A stretch of DNA of 64,000 nt from the NCBI RefSeq assembly GCF_003994465.1, contig NZ_RZNX01000002.1, positions 333,444 to 397,443 of the forward strand, read 5' to 3'. Each line of letters begins with the position of its first letter. The first letter of the stretch is position 1. This DNA is from Paenibacillus zeisoli (GTDB lineage: Bacteria; Bacillota; Bacilli; Paenibacillales; Paenibacillaceae). Of the stretch, positions 42,448-51,765 are shown one piece after another. The notes under the pieces were generated by a model, which did no database searches, was not told the DNA's origin, and was given only the letters and a program-made list of their open reading frames with translations. The position numbers and the translations under genes are program-made.

Positions 42448-43530
42448 CTAGCCTACTGTAACCGGGTCTTGATCTTTCTTGATCTGCTTGCTTCTAAGCT
42501 GTCCGCAGGCCGCATCAATATCGGTGCCATGCTCCAATCGCACACTGACGCTGACATTCTGCTTCTTGAGCGTATCGTAGAACGCACGGATGGTCTCCCG
42601 CTCCGGACGCTGATATTGACTGTGCTCGTCAACCGGATTGTAAGGAATCAGATTCACATTAGCCAGACTACGGCGTTCGCCGATCAGTTCAGCCAGTTCA
42701 AGCGCATGCTCTCTCTGGTCATTGATGTCCTTAAGCATGATATATTCCAAGGTGATTCTGCGGTTGGTCCGCTCCAGATAGTAGTCAATGGCCTCCATCA
42801 GCTGCTCAATCGGAATGGCCCGGTTAATCTTCATAATCCGGGAACGAATCTCATTGTTCGGCGCATGCAGCGAGATGGCCAGATTCACCCGCAGATCGGT
42901 ATCTGCGAATTCCTTGATCTTGTCCGCCAGGCCGCTGGTGGATACCGTGATATGTCTAGCTGCAATTGCGAGCCCCTTCTGATCCTTCACCACTTGAATG
43001 AAGTTCACCATGTTCGTGAAATTGTCGAATGGCTCGCCAATCCCCATCACAACGATATGGCTGACCCGCTCGCCTTGACCCGCGGCATCCAGATACAGCT
43101 GGACCTTCATAATTTGCTCCACAACTTCGCCGCCGGATAGATCCCGGCTCTTCTTCAGCAGCCCGCTCGCACAAAAGCTGCATCCGATGTTGCAGCCGAC
43201 CTGGGTCGTTACACATACGGACAGGCCGAACTTGTGCCGCATCAGCACAGTCTCAATCAGATTTCCATCCTGCAGTCTGAACAGGAACTTGACCGTACCG
43301 TCCTTAGACTCCTGCTTCACATGCTCGGTCAGCGTCTGAATGACGAAATGGTCCGCAAGCAGCTGAATACATTCGGGGTTTACCTCCGTCATTTCTGCGA
43401 AGTCCGTAATCCGCTTCACATAGAGTGCCTCCCATACCTGGGAAGCCCGGAACTTGCGATGCCCGCGCTCTTCGAGCCAAGCGGTCAGCTGCTCGAACGT
43501 CAAGCCATATATAGTTACTTTATTTATCAT
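42448..43530 (-). CDS. rlmN: 23S rRNA (adenine2503-C2)-methyltransferase, RlmN family
   Basis: 360 residues, a radical-SAM methyltransferase: CxxxCxxC is CNIGCSFC, followed by GIGEPFDNF and the C-terminal catalytic Cys region [13 protein letters not shown]. It methylates A2503 in the peptidyl transferase centre (and some tRNA A37). The segment [20 protein letters not shown] differs from the common ASTLGGL.R.L form, so it may be a second RlmN-like paralogue rather than the housekeeping copy of the spoVM-rpe region, though a Cfr-like drug-resistance role is not indicated by the overall sequence. Its own terminator follows. Confidence 0.85.
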   Translation of the reverse strand: MINKVTIYGLTFEQLTAWLEERGHRKFRASQVWEALYVKRITDFAEMTEVNPECIQLLADHFVIQTLTEHVKQESKDGTVKFLFRLQDGNLIETVLMRHKFGLSVCVTTQVGCNIGCSFCASGLLKKSRDLSGGEVVEQIMKVQLYLDAAGQGERVSHIVVMGIGEPFDNFTNMVNFIQVVKDQKGLAIAARHITVSTSGLADKIKEFADTDLRVNLAISLHAPNNEIRSRIMKINRAIPIEQLMEAIDYYLERTNRRITLEYIMLKDINDQREHALELAELIGERRSLANVNLIPYNPVDEHSQYQRPERETIRAFYDTLKKQNVSVSVRLEHGTDIDAACGQLRSKQIKKDQDPVTVG

Positions 43531-43796
43531 GATTTATCCTCTTTCCAAACGCTTGAATTCTGTCTTTCTTCTCCAGAACCGCGGCTCGCGCAGTCTATAA
43601 TATTGTCCCAGACTTCTATTATGAACACAAGAGCCACGGCATGATTTCCAGAAAAGTTACGTCCTCAGAAGTGGTTTTACCATCCGTTTACAAAATGGGC
43701 GCACAGCTCAGCAGATATCCGGCCATTCCCCCGGCTCCTTCGTGAATACACTAACTCTATATGATCTGTTTCGGATGAAGGGAAGCGAGGTCTCTT

Positions 43797-44798
43797 ATGG
43801 CACACACCTATACCCAAAAAGAAATTACCCGGATTACCCGCCACTTCGGCCTAACCCCACTAAGATCCGTACCAGTATCCTCCTTATACCGCCGGAACGC
43901 TGTATTTAGGGTAACAACTCCTACGGGCACGTATGCCCTGAAGCCATTTAGAAGGAGTGAAGCTTTCCGCACCACCACAGGCAAGCAGTTAAGAGCTGCG
44001 GTACGCCACGTTAAACTTCTTTCGAGCAAAAAGTATTCCCACATGCCCCCCTGGCTCCGGACAGGAACCGGGCGATTCTGGGTTGAGTTCAGGGGAACTC
44101 CTTTCTATATGACAGAATGGATTCATGGCCGGGGGCTGGGGCTGGCTCAAGATTATACAGCACTAGGCCGTGCACTTGCTGAACTTCACCTTATCCGGCT
44201 ACCCTCCCGCTCCAGAACTAACTCATCCATCCTTGCCTATATTCCACAATGGAAACTTCAAGCCGGTATCCTCCATCGATATATGGCAACCGTGATCCGG
44301 AACAAGGGCCGCTATTCCCAGTGGTACAAGAGAAATGGTCCCTCCTGCACCCGCTTGGCCAAGCAGGCTTGGGCCTATTTCAAGGAGCCCTCCATAGCCA
44401 AGCTGATATTAAAGGACGCACGTCATCCCTCCCTGGTTCACGGAGATATTACCTCACTTAATGTCGTGATTTCGGAGGAGGGCGGACTTTATATCATTGA
44501 TTGGGATCGGGTCAAGACGGGCTCAAGTTATCTTGACATGGTTAAGGCACTTCGGAATACATGTCAGTACAACCCTGAATTCATCCGGTGTTTCCTCCAG
44601 GGCTATGAAGAAATACGTCCTCTATCCCAATCTGAACGCAGGTTAATCACGATCTTGTTCAGCCTCCCTCAAGAAGCCTGGAATGGCGCACGGTTTCCCC
44701 ATCGCGCTATGAGTCGGGCCATGATGGATATATTTGTGCAGACCTGGCCTGAGCGTAAGCAGGCTATCCGTGTAATGCAGCAATGGTCCCTTAGTTAG
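43797..44798 (+). CDS. CotS-family spore-coat kinase-like protein
   Basis: 333 residues of the aminoglycoside-phosphotransferase-like fold used by CotS/CotI/YutH spore-coat proteins: YALKPFRR supplies the ATP-binding Lys, HGDITSLNVVISEEGGLYIIDWDRVKTG the Brenner motif and the metal-binding IDWD. They are made in the mother cell and placed on the inner coat; kinase activity is unclear. A similar gene begins at 63709. GAGGT lies about 8 bases before the ATG. Monocistronic with a strong terminator. Confidence 0.85.
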   Translation: MAHTYTQKEITRITRHFGLTPLRSVPVSSLYRRNAVFRVTTPTGTYALKPFRRSEAFRTTTGKQLRAAVRHVKLLSSKKYSHMPPWLRTGTGRFWVEFRGTPFYMTEWIHGRGLGLAQDYTALGRALAELHLIRLPSRSRTNSSILAYIPQWKLQAGILHRYMATVIRNKGRYSQWYKRNGPSCTRLAKQAWAYFKEPSIAKLILKDARHPSLVHGDITSLNVVISEEGGLYIIDWDRVKTGSSYLDMVKALRNTCQYNPEFIRCFLQGYEEIRPLSQSERRLITILFSLPQEAWNGARFPHRAMSRAMMDIFVQTWPERKQAIRVMQQWSLS

Positions 44799-44836
44799 TC
44801 CCGGTTAGTCCCCGTTCACGCTTACTCTAAACGCCA

Positions 44837-44867
44837 AAAAAGACGGGAGCATCACGACCCGTCTTTT
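44837..44867. terminator. bidirectional terminator
   Basis: AAAAGACGGG / CCCGTCTTTT, ten perfect base pairs around AGCATCACGA, between the CotS-like gene and the convergent DUF423 gene. Confidence 0.85.
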
Positions 44868-44906
44868 CTTGTGGACCAACCCCTTTTGGATGAGGGCAGC
44901 GTCCTA

Positions 44907-45278
44907 TTATGAACTTTGTATAACCGCAGCAATCAGAATAGCCCAACCCGCCAGCCAAGCAAGCCCGCCAAGCGGCGTAATCGCACCCAGCTTTCTGATG
45001 CCTGACAGACTCAGAGCATATAAGCTGCCTGAGAAGAGAATAATTCCCGCGAATAGGAACCAGCCGGCAAGGATCACCTGTGAAGACCCATTCATCTGAC
45101 CTGCAAGCACTCCAAGCAGCAATAGTCCAATCCCATGAATCAGATGGTATTGAATTCCTGTCTGATACACTTTCATCATATCTTCAGACAGCTTCGCCTT
45201 CAGTGCATGCGCGCCAAAAGCACCGAGAGCAACCGCGAGGAACATCATAATTCCTCCAAGCAGCAGCAGTGTATTCAT
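44907..45278 (-). CDS. DUF423 membrane protein (YwdK-like)
   Basis: About 123 residues from the ATG at 45276-45278 (GGAGG 8 bases before). Four hydrophobic helices and the DUF423 motifs ALGAFGAHALKAKL and QTGIQYHLIHGIGLLLLG are readable, as is PLGGLAWLAGWA at the end. The family is widespread in bacteria, function unknown. It is monocistronic. Confidence 0.88.
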   Translation of the reverse strand: MNTLLLLGGIMMFLAVALGAFGAHALKAKLSEDMMKVYQTGIQYHLIHGIGLLLLGVLAGQMNGSSQVILAGWFLFAGIILFSGSLYALSLSGIRKLGAITPLGGLAWLAGWAILIAAVIQSS

Positions 45279-45527
45279 AGCCAACACCTCCAAGACAGAT
45301 ATTACCGGGTCCAGGTAAGACCGTCAATTTAAAGAACCGGAGAGATTGGATTGGTTTCTGGATGGAATAACATTCTCCAGCAATTAATAGTTTAATAGAC
45401 TAGTATACTATTATGGAAGCGTTTTACAATATTACAATATTTTAATAATAAAATTGTTTATTTCTGGGAGGATTAGTGGTACTTTAACAGTGTAATAAAT
45501 AAAAATATAAATAGGAGATGGTAGAGA

Positions 45528-46292
45528 ATGCTAAGAGGAATGAAGAAGTACCTGTCAGGAGTTGCTTTTTTAGCGATTTTTGCGCTAACGTTTGCACAAT
45601 CAGCTTTTGCAAGTGATCAACCGGCCCAATTGATTTCGGCCAACCTGTATGCTTACAAGTATGGATACCTGTCATTCAGCGGTAATGTCGAAGTGAGCAA
45701 CCAGGCTTATCAGAAGAACGTAACTATCCATTATACTCCAGGAAACGGTCAGTGGTATGATACGCCTGCTTCCTATCAAGGTCCGACAGACTCCACGCAT
45801 GAGAAGTGGAACTTCGCAGTATCCACGTACAGTGGGGATACTGTGAACCCGCAGCTCCAAGGTGCACAAACTGTTCAATTTGCAATCAAGTATGAAGCTG
45901 GTGGTCAAACGTATTGGGATAATAATAACGGTCAGAACTATTCTGTAAGCCGTTATAATCTGAGCTCAACCATTCTTGGTAAGCCGAACGTCCTTCAAGC
46001 TTTTGACTCCCTGTCTCAGAACACCTTCTCCGGCGGTCTATTCGTTAAGAACCTAGACTACACCAAAACCGTTAAAGTCCGTTACACCACCGATAACTGG
46101 AATACAACCAAAGAAGGCACCGCTACCTACTATGCGCCAGCGAACTCCGATGGCAGCGTACAAGAGTGGCACTTCAGCTTCAACAATATTGACTCCAGTG
46201 TGTCCCAGATTAAATACGCCATCTCCTACACTGTAAATGGACAAACGTATTGGGATAACAATTACGGCAGCAACTACACAGTTAATCGTTAA
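45528..46292 (+). CDS. secreted protein of two tandem CBM21-like starch-binding modules
   Basis: 254 residues with a signal peptide of about 29 residues ending QSAFA-S. Two repeats follow, about 32-142 and 152-254, each with the pattern G-x-(V/L)-x-V-x-N-x-x-Y-x-K-x-V-x-(I/V)-x-YT and ending in GQTYWDNN (126-133 and 238-245). This matches family-21/53 starch-binding modules that occur on bacterial amylases, here without a catalytic domain. A cre-like site TGGAAGCGTTTTAC lies around 45413-45426. AGGAG is about 10 bases before the ATG. It may hold or present starch at the cell surface; activity is inference. Confidence 0.75.
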   Translation: MLRGMKKYLSGVAFLAIFALTFAQSAFASDQPAQLISANLYAYKYGYLSFSGNVEVSNQAYQKNVTIHYTPGNGQWYDTPASYQGPTDSTHEKWNFAVSTYSGDTVNPQLQGAQTVQFAIKYEAGGQTYWDNNNGQNYSVSRYNLSSTILGKPNVLQAFDSLSQNTFSGGLFVKNLDYTKTVKVRYTTDNWNTTKEGTATYYAPANSDGSVQEWHFSFNNIDSSVSQIKYAISYTVNGQTYWDNNYGSNYTVNR

Positions 46293-46321
46293 TCTATTAC
46301 AGCAGTATACTTAAATACAAT

Positions 46322-46362
46322 CGCCTTCCGGCTGCCTCCTTGGCATATCGGGGGGCGTTTTC
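46322..46362 (+). terminator. terminator of the starch-binding protein gene
   Basis: CGCCTTCCG (46322-46330) pairs with CGGGGGGCG (46349-46357) using two G-T wobbles, followed by TTTTCT. Confidence 0.65.
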
Positions 46363-46421
46363 TATTGTTATGGTAAAATAAGGAGAGTACATATTCACAT
46401 CATATGAAACGGGGTGTTAGG

Positions 46422-47309
46422 ATGGGCCAAAAGATCGTTATCGCCGGAGGAACCGGCTTTATAGGCCAATACCTTCAAGAAAAGTTTCAGCGTCTCGGCA
46501 AAGAAGTTCTCATTATATCGAGGCAGCCCCAGCACATCTCCTGGAGCGACCTTTCCGGGATAACAAATGCGCTAGATAACTCCGAAATGCTGATTAATCT
46601 TGCCGGGAAATCCGTGAACTGCCGATATAACCGGAAGAACCAGGAAGCGATTATGAATTCCAGAACGGAGACGACACAGATTCTGGGGAATGCCCTGCTG
46701 GCTTGCCAGAACCCGCCCCCGCTATGGCTCAATTCCAGTACCGCCACGATCTATAGGCATGCTGAAGACCGCCCCATGACCGAGAAGGACGGTGAGATAG
46801 GTTCCGGGTTCTCCGTAGAGGTAGCCAAGGCCTGGGAGGAGTCCTTCTTCTCGTTCAAGCTGCCGCATACCCGCCAAGCTGCCTTACGAATCGCTATTGT
46901 TCTTGGAGAGCAGGGCGGCGTAATGACCCCCTATCAGAACCTGGTCCGCTTCGGACTTGGGGGCATTCAGGGGTCAGGCGAGCAGAAGTTCAGCTGGATC
47001 CATATTGAAGATCTGTTCCGAATCGTGCTGTTCCTTCAGGAGAGAGAGGATCTAAGTGGAGTATTCAACTGCTCTTCACCTAACCCGGTAACGAATCGGG
47101 AGCTGATGAAGCAGCTGCGAACTGCCATGAACCGGAAGCTCGGACTGCCTGCAGCGAAGTGGATGCTTGAGATTGGGGCTCTGCTCCTTGGCACAGAGAC
47201 CGAGCTCATCGTGAAGAGCCGCTGGGTTATTCCCGAGCGGCTTACGCGAGAAGGATTTGTGTTCCATTTTGCTACACTTGAGGACACGCTTCGGGATATA
47301 CTGCATTAA
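46422..47309 (+). CDS. TIGR01777-family epimerase-like protein
   Basis: About 295 residues from the ATG at 46422 (GGGGTG 5 bases before). An extended SDR: KIVIAGGTGFIGQYLQEKFQRLGKEV with GxxGxxG for NAD(P), NLAGKSVNCRYNRKN, and the C-terminal DUF1731 region AAKWMLEIGALLLGTETELIVKSRWVIPERLTREGF. The catalytic Tyr-x-x-x-Lys is not evident, as is usual for this subgroup. Its role is unknown; homologues are tied to cell division or chlorophyll breakdown in other groups. Confidence 0.87.
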   Translation: MGQKIVIAGGTGFIGQYLQEKFQRLGKEVLIISRQPQHISWSDLSGITNALDNSEMLINLAGKSVNCRYNRKNQEAIMNSRTETTQILGNALLACQNPPPLWLNSSTATIYRHAEDRPMTEKDGEIGSGFSVEVAKAWEESFFSFKLPHTRQAALRIAIVLGEQGGVMTPYQNLVRFGLGGIQGSGEQKFSWIHIEDLFRIVLFLQEREDLSGVFNCSSPNPVTNRELMKQLRTAMNRKLGLPAAKWMLEIGALLLGTETELIVKSRWVIPERLTREGFVFHFATLEDTLRDILH

Positions 47310-47364
47310 CTTTAAGTCTGCCTGTCTCCATGCTTCCCATTTGGCAAAAAAAGTGGCAAGCCCT

Positions 47365-47805
47365 CTACCACAACCGGGGCTTGGCCACCATTAACCATAG
47401 CATGATTAATAAGATTACAAGATACATCCATACCGAACGGCTAAGCTGCTGGACCAGCAGCTTCTTGTCGTGATCAGGCTCCGCAAACTTCCGCAGCTTC
47501 GGAGAGAACGCACGAGCCAGGAACACAATCGAACCGGCCATAATGAGAAGAGTTGCAACAATCCAGGAGGTGTCCCAGGCGTAACCCGCAGTATACGCCA
47601 GCAGGATGCCGGATCCCACCAGGACATGTCCCATATGCTTGACCAGCCGGGTCGATGATCTGAACATATGGATATAGGCGCCCAGCTCCGGCCATTCCGC
47701 CATTCGCATCCTCCGAACCAGGGAGATAAGAACGAAGAAAGGACCGATGGAAGCAATTGCACTAAGTATATGAATATAAAGCAGGAGTTTATAAAGTAGA
47801 ACCAC
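47365..47805 (-). CDS. four-helix membrane protein, DUF2269-like
   Basis: 146 residues from GTG 47805, nearly all in four TM helices (about 5-25, 55-75, 80-100, 125-143) with basic loops RRMRMAEW and SPKLRKFAEPDHD. The first helix LLLYIHILSAIASIGPFFVLI with a His in the membrane resembles the DUF2269 and cytochrome-b561-like small membrane proteins; I am unsure of the exact family. It starts 8 bases after an ASCH-domain gene and is probably co-transcribed. Confidence 0.65.
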   Translation of the reverse strand: MVLLYKLLLYIHILSAIASIGPFFVLISLVRRMRMAEWPELGAYIHMFRSSTRLVKHMGHVLVGSGILLAYTAGYAWDTSWIVATLLIMAGSIVFLARAFSPKLRKFAEPDHDKKLLVQQLSRSVWMYLVILLIMLWLMVAKPRLW

Positions 47806-47813
47806 GTTTGCCG

Positions 47814-48161
47814 TTAGTCCTGAACCGGGCTGAACTCATGAACCCATACCCGCATCTGCGGCAGCCAAGGCATCCCTGGGTGATAGGACAGAATCGAATT
47901 CTTATATTCCTCCACGGTTGCAAATCCCTCTTGAACAGCATGCTCATCCGTTAATTCGCCAAGAGACTGTGAATAGACCTTGTTCACAATAAAGCTGCGG
48001 CCTTCAAGTGTCATAATCTCACCGACATCGGCATACCGGCCATTACGGCGTGTAGCAGTCTTTTGCCCTGCAAGGACCTTGTCGATATCCGGCTGCTGTG
48101 TAATCAAGCGGTCAATCGTGCATGATTTCGGCGGCAGTGCATCCTGGTTATTTTGTTCCAT
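47814..48161 (-). CDS. ASCH-domain protein
   Basis: 115 residues with the ASCH/PUA-like fold: IDKVLAGQKTATRRNGRYADVGEIMTLEGRSFIVNKVYSQSLGELTDEHAVQEGFATVEEYKNSI. The motif GQKTATRRNGRYADVG matches the RNA- or nucleotide-binding loop of ASCH proteins; some are tRNA-editing deaminase partners or ribonucleases. GGAGG is 8 bases before the ATG. It heads a two-gene unit with a membrane protein. Confidence 0.85.
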   Translation of the reverse strand: MEQNNQDALPPKSCTIDRLITQQPDIDKVLAGQKTATRRNGRYADVGEIMTLEGRSFIVNKVYSQSLGELTDEHAVQEGFATVEEYKNSILSYHPGMPWLPQMRVWVHEFSPVQD

Positions 48162-48229
48162 GTTGAAAACCTCCCTTTAGTTATTCCACAACTCACTTTA
48201 ACATAGATTGACAGCAAAATCACACAAGT

Positions 48230-48255
48230 AAGGCCATCCCTGAGAGGATGGCCTT
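48230..48255. terminator. hairpin between BI-1 and ASCH genes
   Basis: AAGGCCATCC / GGATGGCCTT, ten base pairs with the loop CTGAGA, 33 bases after the BI-1 stop on the minus strand; the tail is only weakly T-rich. Confidence 0.6.
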
Positions 48256-48287
48256 TACTGGATTTGAGCGTATGAATGCGGTTAGGT

Positions 48288-49028
48288 CTAATCCCGGCTG
48301 AACACCTTAGCAAGCAGGCGAAGCATCTCCACATACAACCACACGAGTGTAACCACCAGTCCAAATGCCCCGTACCATTCCATATATTTGGGAGCACCCT
48401 GCTCAGCTCCTTGTTCAATGAAATCAAAATCCAGCACAAGATTGAGCGCTGCAACGATCACGATCACAATGGAAATTCCGATTCCAATCAGACTGTTGTC
48501 GTGCAGATAAGGAATGGTAATGCCGAAAAAGCCCAAGATGAAGCTAAGCAGATATACCAGGAAAATTCCACCCGTAGCGGCGATCACGCCAAGCTTGAAG
48601 TTCTCGGTTGCCTTGATGAGTCTGGTCTTGTATGCCACAAGCAGGGCAATGAATACCCCCATGGTCAGTAGCGCTGCCTGCAGGGTAATCCCGTTATACA
48701 GCGTCTCGTACCGGGCTGAGAGACCGCCTAGTAACATCCCTTCCCCAATCGCATAGATGGGCACCAGAAAAGGTGCTGTGGTAGGTACGAAGCTGATAAT
48801 CAAGGCCAGTAATAGGGCAACGATTGCTCCGCCCACCATAAATGGAACTGCGTTACGTCCGCTGAAATACATGGACCAGGTCCCAAATGCCGCGCCTAGT
48901 AAGATCACCAACGTAATTATAGTTTTGTTCACGGTACCGTCAATCGTCATTTGAGACTGTCCCGTATAATGCCCACTTCGTTCAAAAGTCTTGTCATTCA
49001 GTGTTGGGTTGCCACTGCGTCCGATCAA
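48288..49028 (-). CDS. Bax inhibitor-1/YccA-family membrane protein
   Basis: 246 residues from a TTG at 49026-49028, with AGAGGTG 7 bases before. Seven TM helices; the BI-1 core motifs are TIDGTVNKTIITLVILLGAAFGTW, LGGLSARYETLYNGITLQAALLTMGVFIALL and LDFDFIEQGAEQGAPKYMEWYGAFGLVVTLVWLYVEMLR. This is the bacterial YccA/PF12811 subgroup, homologues of which are pH-sensitive calcium leak channels. Function here unknown. Confidence 0.88.
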   Translation of the reverse strand: MIGRSGNPTLNDKTFERSGHYTGQSQMTIDGTVNKTIITLVILLGAAFGTWSMYFSGRNAVPFMVGGAIVALLLALIISFVPTTAPFLVPIYAIGEGMLLGGLSARYETLYNGITLQAALLTMGVFIALLVAYKTRLIKATENFKLGVIAATGGIFLVYLLSFILGFFGITIPYLHDNSLIGIGISIVIVIVAALNLVLDFDFIEQGAEQGAPKYMEWYGAFGLVVTLVWLYVEMLRLLAKVFSRD

Positions 49029-49230
49029 GGATCATCACCTCTTGGTTAATTTGTCCTAATTCTAGCACATCTCATACCGGAATCCCACATATTTCCTGAT
49101 AACAAAGACATGCTCTATATCTATGCATCTCCCCTCGGGATATGTTTGACAACCTGCATAATTCTAAATATTTGAGGCGACCTAAGCCACCCGGGGTTGC
49201 TGGAATAATGTATAAGAATAAGGACACAAA

Positions 49231-49261
49231 TAAAGCCGGCTGCTTAGATACAGCCGACTTT
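49231..49261 (-). terminator. terminator of the feo operon
   Basis: AAAGTCGGCTG / CAGCCGGCTTT (minus strand, one G-T wobble), loop of 8, then ATTTGTG. It lies 34 bases after the small peptide gene. Confidence 0.75.
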
Positions 49262-49294
49262 CATGATTCTGCTCCGTCCAGTCAGGACAAGTAA

Positions 49295-49456
49295 TTATTT
49301 AGAAGAAGAGGAGGCAACCTCATTACATGCGGTTACACAGGACTTCGCCAGTGAACAGCTTGCGCACTTGCCTTTCTTCGTCTTTCGTATATAGGAGGTT
49401 AATGTCCAGCCTGCGTATCCAAAAATAGCTGCGCCAATCACAATACTCGCTACCAT
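49295..49456 (-). CDS. FeoB-associated Cys-rich membrane protein
   Basis: 53 residues: a TM helix SIVIGAAIFGYAGWTL, a basic stretch YIRKTKKGK and a cysteine cluster CASCSLAKSCVTAC. This is the FeoB-associated (PF12669-like) pattern found after feoB in Bacillales and Clostridia, thought to help ferrous iron transfer. AAGGAAG lies 5 bases before the ATG, 24 bases after the feoB stop. It is short but well supported by context. Confidence 0.85.
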   Translation of the reverse strand: MVASIVIGAAIFGYAGWTLTSYIRKTKKGKCASCSLAKSCVTACNEVASSSSK

Positions 49457-49480
49457 GGTATCACTTCCTTTTGCCCGTGT

Positions 49481-51490
49481 TTAGTTGTAACCGAGGGCTC
49501 TTCCGACCAACATGATGATATAAGAAATTATATAAGCAATGACCAGAGCATACAACACCGAGAACCAGGTCCAACGGGCGGACATCGTCTCTTTACGAAT
49601 AACCCCCACTGTTGCCAGACAAGGTACATAGAGCAGGATGAACGCCATGAAGGAGTACGCCTGCAGGGCTGTGAAATGACCCGCCAGCAGCCCTTGCAGC
49701 GTAGCTGTATCCGGCGCGGCATAAATAATATTCATCGTCGAGACTACCACTTCTTTGGCCAGGAACCCTGTGATCAGGGCAGCTCCAGCCTGCCAGCTAC
49801 CAAAGCCGAGCGGGGTAAGCACCTGCCCGATCAGACCGCCAATCTTGGCCAGGAAGCTCTGATCCATCGCTACATTGAAGCCCTGCGGGCCGGTATAGCT
49901 TAACAGCCAGATCAGAACCGATCCGCCAAAGATGAAGGTACCGGCTTTCCGGACAAAGCCTTTGCCCTTCTCCCACGTGCTCCGGGACAGTGTCTTCCAC
50001 TGCGGAATCCGGTACGGGGGCAGCTCCACCACGAACATGGACTCCTGCTGCTTCAGAATCGTTGAGGAGAACAACTTCGCGAGAACAAGCGCCAGCACAA
50101 CACCAAGCACATACAGTGACAGGACGACCAGAGCCTGATTAGACTTGAAGAAGATACCCACGAATAGACTGTAGACCGATAACCGGGCTGAACAGGACAT
50201 CAGCGGGGTCAAGATAATGGTAAGCAGCCGTTCCTTCGGCTGTTCTATCGTCCTTGCGGCCATAATCCCGGGCACATTGCAGCCGAAGCCGATGATCATC
50301 GGGATGAAGGTCTTGCCGTTGAGGCCGACCAGCTCCATCAGCCTATCCATGACCGAAGCAATCCGGGCCATGTATCCGGAGTCCTCAATGAATGAGATGA
50401 TGAAGAACAGGATGAAGATCTGCGGCACGAAGACCAGCACACCGCCGACTCCGGCAAATATGCCGTCAAAGATAAGGGCTTTAATAAAATCCTGCGCGCC
50501 CATGCTGTCCAGCAGCCAGGTAGTTCCATTACGCAGCGGACCATTAATAAAAGCATCCAGCAGATCCGATAACGGAGTCCCTATCCACTCAAAGGTAAGC
50601 TTGAACGTAAGATACATGAACAGCAGAAAGATCGGGATTCCAAGAAACTTATCGGTAACAATCCGGTCAATACGTGCCGAGAAGGTAATGCGGCCTTCCT
50701 TTGTATACCGAATACATTGCTCAAGATAAGCGTGAATATGTTCTGCACGCTGCTTGCGAATATATTGAGAGAGCGTCCTTACACCAAAGGTATGCTGATG
50801 ATACTCCTCCGTAGTTGTATACAGCTGATTCAGCCACTTTGTATCAATGCTGGCCTCCAAGGCTGCACGAACGACTGAATTGCCTTCAAAGAATTGAATC
50901 GCCATCCAGCGCGGGGATAATGTGCCCTCTGGCATCCGCTTCGTTAACTCGGCAGCAGCATTCTCCAGCCCCTCACCATAGGAGATGAAGTAAGGCTTCA
51001 GCTCCTCGCCAGGCGCTGCCCCCGTTATAGCCTCTAGCACCTGATTGGTTCCCTTACCGCTCCTGGCTACAACCGGAATGACCGGTACACCCAGCAGTCC
51101 CGATAAGCGGATCGTGTCAATCTCCAGCCCGCTTTGTCTTGCGACATCCATCATATTTAACGCGATAACCAGCGGCTTGCCATATTCCAGCAGCTGCACC
51201 GTCAGATTCAAATTCCGTTCAAGCTGGGAGGCATCCACCACATTGAGTATGGTGTCAAAGGACTCACCCAGCAGAAATCGGGAAGCGACTTCTTCGTCAT
51301 GGGAAAGAGGATTAAGTGAATATAGACCAGGGAGGTCTATAAGCGTTCCTTTCCCACCCTTCAGCGTGCCAACCTTCTTCTCTACCGTCACTCCAGCCCA
51401 GTTGCCCACGTATTCGTACGAGCCGGTTAAAGTATTGAACAAAGAGCTCTTGCCTGTATTCGGATTCCCGGCCAGGACGACTTCACTCAT
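49481..51490 (-). CDS. feoB: ferrous iron transporter FeoB
   Basis: 669 residues: an N-terminal G domain with G1 GNPNTGKSSLFN (usual GNPNxGKT, here Thr then Ser), G2 region GNWAGVTVEKK, G3 DLPG, G4 NMMD and G5 ARSGKG, a helical GDI linker, then the membrane domain with about eight helices (two Gate motifs: FGCNVPGIMAARTIEQPKERLLTIILTPLMSCSARLSVY and PCLATVGVIRKE). It takes up Fe2+ using GTP or as a gated channel. The ATG overlaps the feoA stop as ATGA. Controlled by the Fur boxes upstream of feoA. Confidence 0.96.
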   Translation of the reverse strand: MSEVVLAGNPNTGKSSLFNTLTGSYEYVGNWAGVTVEKKVGTLKGGKGTLIDLPGLYSLNPLSHDEEVASRFLLGESFDTILNVVDASQLERNLNLTVQLLEYGKPLVIALNMMDVARQSGLEIDTIRLSGLLGVPVIPVVARSGKGTNQVLEAITGAAPGEELKPYFISYGEGLENAAAELTKRMPEGTLSPRWMAIQFFEGNSVVRAALEASIDTKWLNQLYTTTEEYHQHTFGVRTLSQYIRKQRAEHIHAYLEQCIRYTKEGRITFSARIDRIVTDKFLGIPIFLLFMYLTFKLTFEWIGTPLSDLLDAFINGPLRNGTTWLLDSMGAQDFIKALIFDGIFAGVGGVLVFVPQIFILFFIISFIEDSGYMARIASVMDRLMELVGLNGKTFIPMIIGFGCNVPGIMAARTIEQPKERLLTIILTPLMSCSARLSVYSLFVGIFFKSNQALVVLSLYVLGVVLALVLAKLFSSTILKQQESMFVVELPPYRIPQWKTLSRSTWEKGKGFVRKAGTFIFGGSVLIWLLSYTGPQGFNVAMDQSFLAKIGGLIGQVLTPLGFGSWQAGAALITGFLAKEVVVSTMNIIYAAPDTATLQGLLAGHFTALQAYSFMAFILLYVPCLATVGVIRKETMSARWTWFSVLYALVIAYIISYIIMLVGRALGYN

Positions 51491-51714
51491 ACTGCTTCAA
51501 CTAGAATCTGAAGCGCCTCACTCCGGCGGATGGATATCCACTGGTTGCTTGCTTCTAAAGTAATCGGTCCACCGAACGGCAGCCGTTTTATAATTGATAT
51601 TAATGTGCCTTCCATAATCCCGAGATCGTTCAATCTTCTGCTTACAAGCCGATTGCTGCAAGCCATATTGGTGATGCGGACAGGTTTACTTAGCTCGATC
51701 TCTGTTAACTTCAT
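51487..51714 (-). CDS. feoA: FeoA, ferrous iron transport accessory protein
   Basis: About 75 residues with an SH3-like fold: TNMACSNRLVSRRLNDLGIMEGTLISIIKRLPFGGPITLEASNQWISIRRSEALQI. The preferred start is the ATG at 51712-51714, since GGGG sits too near the GTG at 51723. FeoA binds the FeoB cytosolic part and modulates GTPase activity. It overlaps feoB by 4 bp and is preceded by two Fur boxes. Confidence 0.95.
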   Translation of the reverse strand: MKLTEIELSKPVRITNMACSNRLVSRRLNDLGIMEGTLISIIKRLPFGGPITLEASNQWISIRRSEALQILVEAV

Positions 51715-51735
51715 TGGTTTCACCCCAAATAATAA

Positions 51736-51750
51736 TGATAACTATTATCA
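51736..51750. promoter_or_regulatory. Fur box 1
   Basis: TGATAACTATTATCA, the 7-1-7 form of the Bacillus Fur site with one mismatch between the arms, 22 bases before the feoA start. Iron-loaded Fur binding here should repress feoAB. Confidence 0.85.
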
Positions 51751-51765
51751 ACTGACTAAATTATA

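Noticed and set aside
50217..50729. Open frame opposite feoB
   Set aside because: Antisense shadow of the FeoB membrane domain with implausible protein composition.
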